In this document: positions 40,691-49,210 of the stretch, one piece after another | Numbering within the stretch: the first letter of the stretch is position 1 | Layout of the letters: each line of letters starts with the position of its first letter | Assembly (NCBI GenBank): GCA_003551965.1 | Contig: PUOC01000071.1 | Span: 1 to 49,690, forward strand | Reading direction: 5' to 3' | DNA length: 49,690 bases | Source: Clostridiales bacterium | Lineage (GTDB): Bacteria; Bacillota; Limnochordia; Darwinibacteriales; B1SED10-159 | Program-made: the position numbers and the translations under genes | Notes under the pieces: generated by a model | Told to the model about the DNA's origin: nothing | The model's input: the letters and a program-made list of their open reading frames with translations, nothing else | Databases searched by the model: none

Positions 40691-42714
40691 TGAATACAAT
40701 GATTATTGACGGACGCCGCATTTCCTTTGAACAAGAAGCCAATGTCCTGCAGGTAATCCGCGGGGCCGGTATTGATTTGCCCACATTCTGTTACCATTCT
40801 GAGCTGAGTGTGTACGGCGCCTGCCGCATGTGCATTGTGGACGTGGCGGGACGCGGGATTCAAGCCGCCTGCCACACGCCGGCCGAAGATGGATTGGAAA
40901 TCAAGACTAACACGGCAAAGCTGCGGCGAATTCGGAAAATGGCACTAGAACTGCTCCTGGCCAACCATGACAGGGACTGTACCACCTGCGATCGCAGCGG
41001 CAGCTGCAAACTGCAGGATCTAGCACAACGTTTCGGCGTCCGCGATATCCGCTTTGGGCAGCGCGACGTTAAGGCTCCTATCGACGCTAGCAGTGCTGCT
41101 CTGGTTCGCGATCCCAACAAGTGTATTCTCTGCGGCGACTGCGTTAGAATCTGCCGAGAAGTGCAGGGAATCGGTGTTCTGGATTTCTCCCATCGGGGCA
41201 GCAAAATGACGGTCTCGCCGGCATTCAACAAAGAGCTCCATGATGTGGAATGCGTCAACTGCGGCCAATGTGCAGCGGTCTGTCCCACCGGCGCCCTGAC
41301 TGTGAAGAACGAAATTGCCCGGGCCTGGCAGGCCATTCACGACGAGAGCATCACGGTCGTGGTCCAGATTGCCCCGGCCGTCCGGGTGTCCTTAGGCGAA
41401 TCCTTTGGCCTGGAGTCGGGGAAGTCGGTGATGGGTCAGCTTTCCACAGCCCTTAAGCAGATGGGTGTGGATAAGGTCTTTGATACCAGTTTTGCAGCCG
41501 ATCTAACCGTGATGGAGGAAAGCAGCGAATTCCTGCAGCGGTTTCAATCCGGCACCGACCTGCCGCAGTTTACGTCCTGCTGCCCGGCTTGGGTCAAGTT
41601 CGTGGAACAATACCACCCGGACATTCTCGGCAACCTTTCATCCTGTCGGTCGCCGCAGCAGATGTTTGGCTCCCTGGCAAAGAAATACTATGCCCAGGAA
41701 CTGGGTATTCCCGCGGAGAAGCTATTTGTGATGAGCATTATGCCCTGCACGGCCAAGAAATTTGAGGCGGGGCGGGAGGAGTTTCAGACCGAGGGACGCC
41801 CCGATGTGGATGTGGTCATTACAACACAGGAGTTAGGGCGCATGATCGAAGAAACCGGCATTGATTTTGCCCATTTGGAACCGACCTCTTTGGACATGCC
41901 CTTTGGTTTCGCCACTGGTGCCGGAGTGATCTTCGGAGTTACAGGAGGCGTATCAGAAGCGGTCCTCCGCTTCGCCCACGAAACCGTGACCGGCCAAGAG
42001 CTAGAGCATGTGGTGTTCCAAGAGGTGCGGGGCTACGAGGGTGTCAAGAAAGCGTCCTTTGACATGGCGGGAACCACGGTCCGCATCGCGGTGGTGCATG
42101 GCTTAGCCCATGCTGCGGAGTTGCTGAAGGCGGTGAAAGCGGGGAAAGAAGCCTTTGATTTCATTGAAGTCATGGCCTGCCCCGGAGGCTGCGTGGGAGG
42201 CGCCGGCCAGCCAATCTCCGCCCAAATGACGGCGTCCAACCAAAACCGCGGCAGCGGGCTATATAAGGAAGATCAACTGCTGCAGATGCACAAAGCCCAG
42301 CAAAATCCCATGGTCAATTCCTTTTACCAGAAGTGGATTGAAGAACCGGGCAGCGAAGCGGCGCACTTGTCCCTGCACACCCGCTACGGATCGAGAAAGC
42401 GCATCCAAGGCGAAGCCTATGAACTTTCCCAGCAGCCCGAGGCATCGGTGGATGTCCAAGTATGCGTGGGAACTTCATGCTATCTCAAGGGTTCGGTCGA
42501 ACTGCTGAAAAACCTGAAATACCAAGTCGGAAAGGATGAAATCGACGAGCAGGTCAAGCTGCGGGCCGCGTTCTGCTGCCAGCAGTGCGCCGAGGGACCC
42601 ATGGTACTAGTGGATGACACAGTCATGAACAGGGTGGGAGCGGACCGCCTGCCTGAGGTCATGCACGAAATCAAGGACAAGATCGCAAAGCAGCGGCAGA
42701 TGCTGCGCCGCTGA
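40690..42714 (+). CDS. hydA: NADH-dependent [FeFe]-hydrogenase catalytic subunit A
   Basis: 674 residues. N-terminal [2Fe-2S] ferredoxin domain (CYHSELSVYGACRMC), a His-ligated cluster region (HDRDCTTC..C), two 4Fe-4S sites (CILCGDCVRIC, CVNCGQCAAVC), then the full H-cluster domain with TSCCPAW (Cys297, Cys298), MPCTAKKFE and MACPGGCVGGAGQP. A C-terminal [2Fe-2S] thioredoxin-like domain (CVGTSCYLKGS..CCQQCAEG) extends it. It produces or oxidises H2 with ferredoxin and NADH through HydB. A terminator follows. Confidence 0.96.
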   Translation: MNTMIIDGRRISFEQEANVLQVIRGAGIDLPTFCYHSELSVYGACRMCIVDVAGRGIQAACHTPAEDGLEIKTNTAKLRRIRKMALELLLANHDRDCTTCDRSGSCKLQDLAQRFGVRDIRFGQRDVKAPIDASSAALVRDPNKCILCGDCVRICREVQGIGVLDFSHRGSKMTVSPAFNKELHDVECVNCGQCAAVCPTGALTVKNEIARAWQAIHDESITVVVQIAPAVRVSLGESFGLESGKSVMGQLSTALKQMGVDKVFDTSFAADLTVMEESSEFLQRFQSGTDLPQFTSCCPAWVKFVEQYHPDILGNLSSCRSPQQMFGSLAKKYYAQELGIPAEKLFVMSIMPCTAKKFEAGREEFQTEGRPDVDVVITTQELGRMIEETGIDFAHLEPTSLDMPFGFATGAGVIFGVTGGVSEAVLRFAHETVTGQELEHVVFQEVRGYEGVKKASFDMAGTTVRIAVVHGLAHAAELLKAVKAGKEAFDFIEVMACPGGCVGGAGQPISAQMTASNQNRGSGLYKEDQLLQMHKAQQNPMVNSFYQKWIEEPGSEAAHLSLHTRYGSRKRIQGEAYELSQQPEASVDVQVCVGTSCYLKGSVELLKNLKYQVGKDEIDEQVKLRAAFCCQQCAEGPMVLVDDTVMNRVGADRLPEVMHEIKDKIAKQRQMLRR

Positions 42715-42721
42715 TAGAGCC

Positions 42722-42748
42722 GCCGGGGCATATACCCCGGCAATTTTT
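42722..42748 (+). terminator. intrinsic terminator of the hydrogenase operon
   Basis: Perfect 7-bp stem GCCGGGG/CCCCGGC with a 6-nt loop, then AATTTTT, placed 8 bp after the hydA stop. Confidence 0.8.
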
Positions 42749-42953
42749 CTGTGCAGCAGGAACCTCTGCAGTCAACAGCGAACATACAGAAAGGTTCCGT
42801 TTGCCAATGGCATGCACCGGCATCGGCGGCCATGGTACTCCCGACGGCGGCTAGACCGCATTGCCTAATGCCGCAGCGGCCGTATCTGGCCAACGCAGGC
42901 AATATCACCCCCAGCCGCCTTTGCCTTACCAACGATTTGAGGAGGACAAACCC

Positions 42954-43739
42954 GTGAAATATGCTATCATCGGCGGTACCGGTGTCTACGATCCGGAGCT
43001 GCTGTCCGGCGTGCGGACTGAGACGGTCACGACACCCTATGGAACCGTCCAGGTACAGCGGGGCTGCTACGAAGGTTTGGACATTGGCTTTTTGGCTCGC
43101 CATGGACAGGACCACAGCATCCCGCCCCACCGGATTAACTATCGGGCCAATATTTTCGCCTTGAAAAAGCTGGGTACAGAGCGCATCCTCTCCACCAACG
43201 CTGTCGGCTCTGTAAATCGCTCTATGCAGCCGGGCGATTTCGTGGTGGTTGATCAATACTTGGATTTTACCAAAACCCGTGACCACACCTTTTTTGATGG
43301 CGGTGAAAACCCTGTGGTACATACGGATGTCAGCGATCCATACTGTCCTGAACTCCGAGAGGCGCTCTTTGATTCCGGGCGCAGCCTCGGGCTGCGGATT
43401 CACCCCCGGGGCTGCTACGCCTGTTTCGAAGGCCCGCGCTTTGAAACGGCGGCCGAAATTCGGATGACAGGACTCTTGGGCGGTGACCTGGCGGGTATGA
43501 CAGGTGTACCTGAGGCCACGTTGGCTCGTGAAGCGGGTATCTGCTACAGCACGACGGCCATGGTCACGAATATGGGTGCTGGAATTGCCGCTGAACCCCT
43601 GTCCCATGACGAAGTGGTGGAAATCATGGGAAAGAACACGGAAAACCTGAAGGGTCTGCTCATGAAAGCACTAGTCGCCGTCCCGAGCCACTGCCGGTGC
43701 ACATGCAGCCACAACAAGACCCCGCTTCGGGGCCTGTAA
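42954..43739 (+). CDS. purine nucleoside phosphorylase of the MTAP/PNP family
   Basis: 261 residues. Trimeric PNP/MTAP motifs are GGTGVYDPEL (phosphate), ARHGQDHSIPPHRINYRANI, STNAVGSV and CYACFEGPRFETAAEI. The base-specificity segment reads TTAMVTNMGAG: Asn replaces the Asp of TDYD in methylthioadenosine phosphorylases. This favours 6-oxopurine substrates (inosine, guanosine or methylthioinosine) over adenine ones. The C-terminus is short and unusually Cys/His-rich (SHCRCTCSHN). GTG 42954 follows GAGGAGGACA. Confidence 0.85.
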   Translation: MKYAIIGGTGVYDPELLSGVRTETVTTPYGTVQVQRGCYEGLDIGFLARHGQDHSIPPHRINYRANIFALKKLGTERILSTNAVGSVNRSMQPGDFVVVDQYLDFTKTRDHTFFDGGENPVVHTDVSDPYCPELREALFDSGRSLGLRIHPRGCYACFEGPRFETAAEIRMTGLLGGDLAGMTGVPEATLAREAGICYSTTAMVTNMGAGIAAEPLSHDEVVEIMGKNTENLKGLLMKALVAVPSHCRCTCSHNKTPLRGL

Positions 43740-43743
43740 CAAC

Positions 43744-43775
43744 AAAAAAGCTCCTGGCCGCGGGGTAGGAGTTTT
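43744..43775 (+). terminator. weak intrinsic terminator
   Basis: AAAA-G-CTCCT pairs with AGGAG-TTTT across an 11-nt loop, immediately after the phosphorylase gene. Confidence 0.5.
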
Positions 43776-43792
43776 CGTACGGAGGGATTTCA

Positions 43793-44698
43793 TTGAAACG
43801 CATTCACGCAGCCGTGATAGGATACGGAAATATCGGACGTTTTGCTGTAGAAGCCATCCAAGCCGCTCCCGACCTCCAATTGGCGGGCGTGGTGCGTCGA
43901 TCCGCGTCGGCCCAAGCAGAGCAGCCCCCAGAATTGGCCGGCATACCGGTCACGGCATCCATTGACGAATTAGGAACCGTAGACGCAGCGTTATTGTGCA
44001 CTCCCACGCGCGCTGTTCCGGATATGGCCAAAGAACTGCTGTCCAAGGGCATTCACACCGTGGACAGTTACGACATCCACGACACCTTAGCCGATGTGCG
44101 GCTGGAGTTAGATGAAACCGCCAAGAGACACGGCGCTGTTTCTGTAATCAGTGTTGGATGGGACCCTGGAAGTGACTCGGTTGTTCGCGCTTTGATGGAA
44201 GTGATGGCACCCGCGGGCATTACGTACACCAATTTTGGCCCGGGAATGAGCATGGGCCACTCTGTTGCGGTCAAGGCCTTCGAGGGGGTGTCAGACGCCC
44301 TATCTTTGACCATTCCCGTGGGAACGGGCATGCACAGGCGCATGGTGTACATTGAACTGGAAGATGGCTTCGACGGCGATGCAGTGAAGCAGGCCATCAA
44401 GGACGATCCGTACTTTTCCCGGGACGAAACGCATATCGAAGTGGTGCCGAGTGTGGAAGAGTTGGGGGATATGGGCCACGGTGTAGCCATGGAACGGCGG
44501 GGTGTGTCAGGAAAAACGCATAATCAGCGGTTTTCCTGGAGCATGTCGATCAACAATCCCGCCCTGACCTCCCAGATCATGGCAGCCGCAGCTCGAGCCG
44601 CAGTGAAACAGCAGCCAGGGGCCTACACCATGCTGCAGATACCGATCATGGATTTCATGTTCGGCAATCCCGACGAAATTATTCGACGTTTAGTTTAG
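43793..44698 (+). CDS. ddh: meso-diaminopimelate dehydrogenase
   Basis: 301 residues. N-terminal Rossmann motif VIGYGNIGRFAVEAI, then the Ddh catalytic signatures SYDIHDTL, SVGWDPGSDSVVR and GPGMSMGHSVAVKAF. The enzyme reductively aminates tetrahydrodipicolinate to meso-diaminopimelate with NADPH, giving lysine and peptidoglycan precursor. TTG 43793 follows GGAGGGATTTCA. gltX follows after 12 bp. Confidence 0.9.
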   Translation: MKRIHAAVIGYGNIGRFAVEAIQAAPDLQLAGVVRRSASAQAEQPPELAGIPVTASIDELGTVDAALLCTPTRAVPDMAKELLSKGIHTVDSYDIHDTLADVRLELDETAKRHGAVSVISVGWDPGSDSVVRALMEVMAPAGITYTNFGPGMSMGHSVAVKAFEGVSDALSLTIPVGTGMHRRMVYIELEDGFDGDAVKQAIKDDPYFSRDETHIEVVPSVEELGDMGHGVAMERRGVSGKTHNQRFSWSMSINNPALTSQIMAAAARAAVKQQPGAYTMLQIPIMDFMFGNPDEIIRRLV

Positions 44699-44710
44699 GA
44701 GGCGTGCCGT

Positions 44711-46195
44711 ATGGATAGTGTTCGCGTCCGATTTGCTCCTAGTCCCACCGGCCACCTGCATGTGGGCGGGGCACGGACAGCGCTCTTTAATTGGTTATTT
44801 GCCCGGCAGCATCAAGGTACATTTGTGCTGCGCATTGAGGATACGGATCTTGCCCGTTCCACGACAGAATCTGTGGACGGAATCTTGGAGGGCATGCGCT
44901 TTTTGGGACTCGATTGGGACGAAGGCCCGGAAAAAGGCGGCAGCTATGGACCGTATTTCCAAAGCCAGCGCTTGACCCTCTACAGACGCTACGCCGATCA
45001 GCTCCGCCGTGACGGATGGGCCTACGAATGCTTCTGCACATCGGAAGAGCTGGAAGCCATGCGCGAAGAAGCGCGGAAGAACAAAGAGGATCCCAAGTAC
45101 GACGGCCGCTGCCGCAGGTTGACAGCAGCGGAGCGAGAAGAGCGCCGCGACCAGGGCAGGACTTCAGTGCTGCGCTTTAAAACCAACTATGATGGCTCCA
45201 CTATCCTGGATGATGCCATACGGGGTCGGGTCAGCTTTGACAACCGTCAGCTGGATGATTTCGTTGTCCAAAAGACCAACGGTATGCCCACCTATAATTT
45301 CGCAGTCGTCATTGACGATGCACTGATGGAAATATCGCATGTAATCCGGGGTGAGGACCATATCTCGAATACGCCGAAACAAATACAGATCTACGGCGCA
45401 CTGGGTTTTACGGTGCCCGATTTTGCCCATATACCCATGATTCTCGGGCCTGACAAATCGAGGCTCAGTAAACGCCATGGAGCTACTTCCGTCACGCAGT
45501 TCCGCGAAGAAGGCTATATACCGGAAGCACTGGTCAACTACTTGGCACTGTTGGGCTGGGGTTACGACGATTCGCAAACTGTCTTCTCCGTTTCCGAACT
45601 GATTGACAAGTTTTCTCTGGAGCGGGTGTCAAAAAACCCGGCAGTATTCGATCTCCAGAAACTGGAGTGGCTTAATGGAGTTTACATTCGAGACCTAGAT
45701 CTCGAAACACTGTATGAAAGGGCACTGCCGTTTTTCGTCAAGGCGGGCTTTGCCGAACGGAGACCGAGTCAGGAGGAGAAGAAAAAAATCCAGGCCGTAC
45801 TGGCCAGCCTGCAGAGCCGGATTAGAAGGCTAGACGAAATACCCCAGGCGGCTTCGTATTTTTTCGGAGACATCGCAGAGTATGACGCAAAGGCCGTGCG
45901 GAAAGTACTGCTCAAGGAAGGCACCGCAGAAATTTTGGAGTACGTGGCTGGAGAACTGGCAGCGCTGCCAGGCTTTGAAGAGGAAGATTTGAAACCGGTG
46001 TTTGCCCAGGCCATGGAAGAATTTGACTGCAAACTGGGCAAGATCATGCAGCCAGTACGGGTAGCGGTCACGGGGACGACTTCCAGCCCGAGTATGTATG
46101 AAGTGCTTCCCGTGCTGGGGCGCGATGAGGCTGTCAGGCGCCTCAGAAAAGCACAGCAGATAATTTCACAGCGATGGGAGGCAGAGCAGACATGA
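44711..46195 (+). CDS. gltX: glutamate--tRNA ligase
   Basis: 494 residues, a class I synthetase. HIGH motif as PTGHLHVGGARTALFNWL, KMSKS motif as DKSRLSKRHGA, and the anticodon-binding C-terminal region (KLGKIMQPVRVAVTG). It lacks a distinct zinc-binding Cys set in the usual region. Starts with ATG 44711 behind GGAGGCGTGCC. Stop overlaps the OsmC start (ATGA). Confidence 0.95.
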   Translation: MDSVRVRFAPSPTGHLHVGGARTALFNWLFARQHQGTFVLRIEDTDLARSTTESVDGILEGMRFLGLDWDEGPEKGGSYGPYFQSQRLTLYRRYADQLRRDGWAYECFCTSEELEAMREEARKNKEDPKYDGRCRRLTAAEREERRDQGRTSVLRFKTNYDGSTILDDAIRGRVSFDNRQLDDFVVQKTNGMPTYNFAVVIDDALMEISHVIRGEDHISNTPKQIQIYGALGFTVPDFAHIPMILGPDKSRLSKRHGATSVTQFREEGYIPEALVNYLALLGWGYDDSQTVFSVSELIDKFSLERVSKNPAVFDLQKLEWLNGVYIRDLDLETLYERALPFFVKAGFAERRPSQEEKKKIQAVLASLQSRIRRLDEIPQAASYFFGDIAEYDAKAVRKVLLKEGTAEILEYVAGELAALPGFEEEDLKPVFAQAMEEFDCKLGKIMQPVRVAVTGTTSSPSMYEVLPVLGRDEAVRRLRKAQQIISQRWEAEQT

Positions 46196-46629
46196 ACGTC
46201 AGCGTGCAGTGGACTGGGGGCATGCAGTTTGTTGGCCGGTCAGCCAGCGGCCATGCCGTGGTCATGGATGCGTCGAAGGAGGCGGGCGGCGACAACACGG
46301 CCGCCAGTCCCATGGAAATGGTTCTTATGGGTTTGGCCGGCTGTTCTGGCATTGACGTCGTTCATATTCTAAGCAAAAAGCGGACAGCTTTCGAAGAAAT
46401 GAAGATTGACATTGAGGCCGAGCGCCGTGATCGGCATCCGATGGTGTTCAGCCAAGTACACGTGCACTTCTTTTTCAAGGGCCGCGAACTGAAGGAAAAG
46501 CCTGTGCAGGCTGCCGTGGATCTATCCATGGAGAAGTACTGCTCTGTTGCAGGTATGGTGTCACAGACGGCCGGGATGACATGGGATGTGGAACTGGTGT
46601 CGTCTGAGGAGGATCTTGATGAAACGTAA
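46192..46629 (+). CDS. OsmC-family peroxidase-like protein
   Basis: 145 residues with the two OsmC Cys residues in GLAGCSGIDVVHIL and EKYCSVAGMV. OsmC/YhfA proteins reduce organic hydroperoxides through these thiols; this one is closer to the YhfA-type subgroup by eye. ATG 46192 within the gltX stop; GGGAGGCAG lies 7 nt upstream. The next gene overlaps by 11 bp. Confidence 0.9.
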   Translation: MNVSVQWTGGMQFVGRSASGHAVVMDASKEAGGDNTAASPMEMVLMGLAGCSGIDVVHILSKKRTAFEEMKIDIEAERRDRHPMVFSQVHVHFFFKGRELKEKPVQAAVDLSMEKYCSVAGMVSQTAGMTWDVELVSSEEDLDET

Positions 46630-47512
46630 AGGTACATCGACCACAAAGTTTGGCGTCTCCAAACGGGAAAGCCATAATTCCGATGCTTTCTATGGGCGCA
46701 AAATGTATGGACAGCCCCGCAATGAGAGCCAGCAGACCGACGCTGTACCCCTGCCGGAAGAGGCCTGCGACAGGATTTTCTGCAGCGACAGCCGCACCAT
46801 GCGGGAACTGCCGGACGGCTGCATTGCCCTGGCAGTTACGTCACCTCCCTACAATGTCGGCAAGGACTACGATGATGACCTCACCTTAGACGACTATCGG
46901 CAGCTCTTGCGGGATGTGTTTGCCGAAACCTACCGCGTCCTAGTACCCGGCGGCCGGCTGGCGGTTAATGTGGCCAACTTGGGACGAAAACCGTACATTC
47001 CGCTGAACGCCTTTATAACCCAGGACCTGCTGCAGATCGGATACCTGATGCGCGGCGAAATAATATGGAACAAATCTGCCAGTTCCGGCGGTTCCTGCGC
47101 CTGGGGCAGCTGGATGAGCGCATCGAACCCGACTCTGCGCGACGTTCACGAATACATCATGGTTTTCTGCAAAGGGATGTACAAGCGCGACAAGAAGGAT
47201 AGGGTGAATACGGTAGGACGCGACGAGTTCCTTGATTATACAAAGAGCGTCTGGGAATTTCCCACAGAGTCGGCCCGCAAAGTCGGCCACCCGGCGCCTT
47301 TTCCTGTGGAGCTGCCGCGACGGCTCGTGCAGCTTTACACCTTTGAAGATGACGCTGTTCTGGATCCTTTCTGCGGCAGCGGCAGTACCTGTCTGGCGGC
47401 GGCGCAGCATAACCGCCGGTATGTAGGCTATGACATAGACTCCGGTTATGCCCAACTGGCACGGGACCGGCTCCTGGAGTGGAGGCGCAGGGAAGAGGGG
47501 CGTTTGCTGTAG
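46619..47512 (+). CDS. site-specific DNA methyltransferase, beta-type (N6-adenine or N4-cytosine)
   Basis: About 297 residues. Motif IV TSPPYNVG is followed by the middle region and then motif I DPFCGSGSTCLAA, the beta order. The TSPPY form suggests N4-cytosine methylation, but N6-adenine is possible. The target sequence is unknown. No restriction enzyme gene is adjacent, so it is an orphan methylase. ATG 46619 lies 11 bp inside osmC behind GAGGAGGATC. Confidence 0.88.
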   Translation: MKRKGTSTTKFGVSKRESHNSDAFYGRKMYGQPRNESQQTDAVPLPEEACDRIFCSDSRTMRELPDGCIALAVTSPPYNVGKDYDDDLTLDDYRQLLRDVFAETYRVLVPGGRLAVNVANLGRKPYIPLNAFITQDLLQIGYLMRGEIIWNKSASSGGSCAWGSWMSASNPTLRDVHEYIMVFCKGMYKRDKKDRVNTVGRDEFLDYTKSVWEFPTESARKVGHPAPFPVELPRRLVQLYTFEDDAVLDPFCGSGSTCLAAAQHNRRYVGYDIDSGYAQLARDRLLEWRRREEGRLL

Positions 47513-47546
47513 ATTTCTAGACCGATGCGGGAGGGGTAGTCATTCG

Positions 47547-48053
47547 ATGCAGAATCCGCGCAATGTCCGTCCCGGCGATGGTGGCTGGACCCGCAATCTC
47601 CGCGGTGACACGATCCGCAAGTCCGCGCCCGAATTGGAGGCTTGCGGCGCCATTGACGAAGTGAACTCGTTGGTAGGCTGGGCCTGCCGCGTGTGTTCGC
47701 CGCCGCTGCAGGCAAAACTCCGCAGTATCCAACAAAGCCTGCAGCACGCTGCTTCTGTGGCCGCCGGCGCCGAGGTTGATGCCCATCAACTTGAGGAAGC
47801 CATCGGAATCCTGGACTGCTGGAACGACGGGATGGAAAGCAGCCTCCCACCGCTGACACAGTTCATTTTGCCCGGAGGCAATGAAGCCGCTGCCCGCCTT
47901 CACGTGGCGCGCTCGGCCTGCAGGCGAGCCGAGCGCTCATTGGTCAACTACTACCAACCGGAGCAGGATGCGGTAGTTCCGATCATCGCTGTATTCAACC
48001 GTCTCAGCAGTTTCTTGTTTACCGCTGCCCGCTCGGAAAATGGCCAAACGTGA
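47547..48053 (+). CDS. PduO-type cob(I)alamin adenosyltransferase
   Basis: 168 residues. N-terminal GDGGWTRNLRGDTIRKSAPELEACGAIDEVNSLVGWA (shown in parts) is the PduO/MMAB ATP-binding loop and helix; later FILPGGNEAAARLHVARSACRRAER is the active-site helix. It converts cob(I)alamin to adenosylcobalamin, useful for B12 enzymes such as a B12-type radical SAM family or mutases. ATG 47547 lies 11 nt after GGGAGGGG. Confidence 0.8.
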   Translation: MQNPRNVRPGDGGWTRNLRGDTIRKSAPELEACGAIDEVNSLVGWACRVCSPPLQAKLRSIQQSLQHAASVAAGAEVDAHQLEEAIGILDCWNDGMESSLPPLTQFILPGGNEAAARLHVARSACRRAERSLVNYYQPEQDAVVPIIAVFNRLSSFLFTAARSENGQT

Positions 48054-48098
48054 GCTGCAGTATGCTGACCGCTGTCGTGATATCAAGGAGGAAGGCCT

Positions 48099-48575
48099 AT
48101 GGAAGTGCAGTACGAACCGCTCAGCAGAGAAACCCTTAGTGGAGCTATCGATGCCATTCGAAGCCTGCCGGAATTTTTCTATGAACGGGACTTTGAGAAA
48201 GCTGAGTCTAGTTATCGGAGCTATGTGGAAGGCAAAACCCCCGACGACCCCTTCTATGTGGCCCGTGAAGGACAGGAAGTATTGGGTGTTGTGGGGGCTG
48301 CAAAGCGGCAGGATGCCGATGGCGTGTACTTTCTCGCTTCCTTTGCCGTCAAGAAGGGACTGCGCGGCCGCGGAATAGGCCGCCGCCTTTTGGAGCACTT
48401 AGAGCATGAACTAAAGGAGCGACGTGCGCGACTGCTTTTCGCAGAGACGACGACCGCCTCCTATTGTGATCCTACCCGTGCATTCTACGAGGCTGTAGAC
48501 TACGTAATGGTCGCAGAAGTCCCAGACTTTTGGGCTCCTGGAGATCCACTGGCCTTATACCAAAAGCGTCTGTAG
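48099..48575 (+). CDS. GNAT-family N-acetyltransferase
   Basis: 158 residues with the acetyl-CoA motif GRGIGRRLLEHLEHEL and the late FYEAVDYVMVAEVPDFWAPGDP segment. Substrate unknown. ATG 48099 follows CAAGGAGGAAGGCC. It has its own terminator. Confidence 0.9.
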   Translation: MEVQYEPLSRETLSGAIDAIRSLPEFFYERDFEKAESSYRSYVEGKTPDDPFYVAREGQEVLGVVGAAKRQDADGVYFLASFAVKKGLRGRGIGRRLLEHLEHELKERRARLLFAETTTASYCDPTRAFYEAVDYVMVAEVPDFWAPGDPLALYQKRL

Positions 48576-48581
48576 AACACC

Positions 48582-48619
48582 AGGCACCGGTGCTGTTAAG
48601 GCATCGGTGCCTTTTTTTT
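48582..48619 (+). terminator. intrinsic terminator after the GNAT gene
   Basis: 8-bp stem AGGCACCG/CGGTGCCT with a 15-nt loop and eight T residues. Confidence 0.85.
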
Positions 48620-48624
48620 GGCCA

Positions 48625-48782
48625 GAGACAACTTGTTTCCTCATATAGGTTGTTACTCGGAGTATGTCAAAGCGAAGCGGAGTCCGTGGCGCTTAGGCAC
48701 CCAGGATAGGCCGTAGGGGCAGAAAATGAAAGATTTTGGAAGTTGCCTGTGACAACTCACTAGCGGTATAATAAGTTGTCTC
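48625..48782. promoter_or_regulatory. GntR control region with repeated GACAACT elements
   Basis: An 11-bp arm AGAGACAACTT (48625-48635) is repeated in inverted form at 48772-48782. Between them AGTTG...CAACT (48741-48757) carries the same half-site. The right arm overlaps the -10 region of the promoter at 48743-48772. These look like binding sites of the adjacent GntR protein. Confidence 0.45.
48743..48772 (+). promoter_or_regulatory. promoter of the GntR gene
   Basis: TTGCCT (48743-48748), 18-bp spacer, perfect TATAAT (48767-48772), 51 bp before the start codon. Confidence 0.65.
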
Positions 48783-48822
48783 TTAAATACCGCAGATTGC
48801 CCGCAGAAAGGATGGACGCGCC

Positions 48823-49209
48823 ATGGCTGGGGACAGAGATCAACGAATGCCGAAATACGAGTCTGTGGCTATGAACATCGCTTCCCAGATCTTGCAAGGC
48901 CGGTATCCTCCGGGATATAGACTGCACGGACGTTCTACTCTGGCCAGCCTCTACAAAGTCTCCCCGGAGACAATCCGCAAGGCCATGGCCCTTCTGCACC
49001 AACACGGCGTGGTCGATATCAAGCATGGCTCGGGGGTGCAAGTGTTGTCGCAGGATGCTGCCCGGGATTATCTCCAGTCCAGCGAAGAACACCAAGAGCT
49101 GGATGCAATCATTGAAGACCTGGCGGCACTGATTAAACAGCAGCGCGTTTTGACAGAACGTATGGAGCATTCTCTGCGAGAGCTTGCTGCGTTTATAAGG
49201 AGGGAGTAG
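48823..49209 (+). CDS. GntR-family transcriptional regulator
   Basis: 128 residues. Winged helix: YESVAMNIASQILQGRYPPGYRLHGRSTLASLYKVSPETIRKAMALL (shown in one motif group by parts) and the wing with IKHGSGVQVL. The C-terminal 45 residues form a coiled-coil helix rather than a ligand domain, as in short YtrA-type regulators. It lies 1 bp before the osmoprotectant ABC ATPase gene and probably controls it. ATG 48823 follows AGAAAGGATGG. Confidence 0.9.
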   Translation: MAGDRDQRMPKYESVAMNIASQILQGRYPPGYRLHGRSTLASLYKVSPETIRKAMALLHQHGVVDIKHGSGVQVLSQDAARDYLQSSEEHQELDAIIEDLAALIKQQRVLTERMEHSLRELAAFIRRE

Positions 49210-49210
49210 C

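Noticed and set aside
42480-43607. 375-residue minus-strand frame across hydA end and the phosphorylase gene
   Set aside because: It crosses a terminator and two well-supported plus-strand genes, and has no family similarity.
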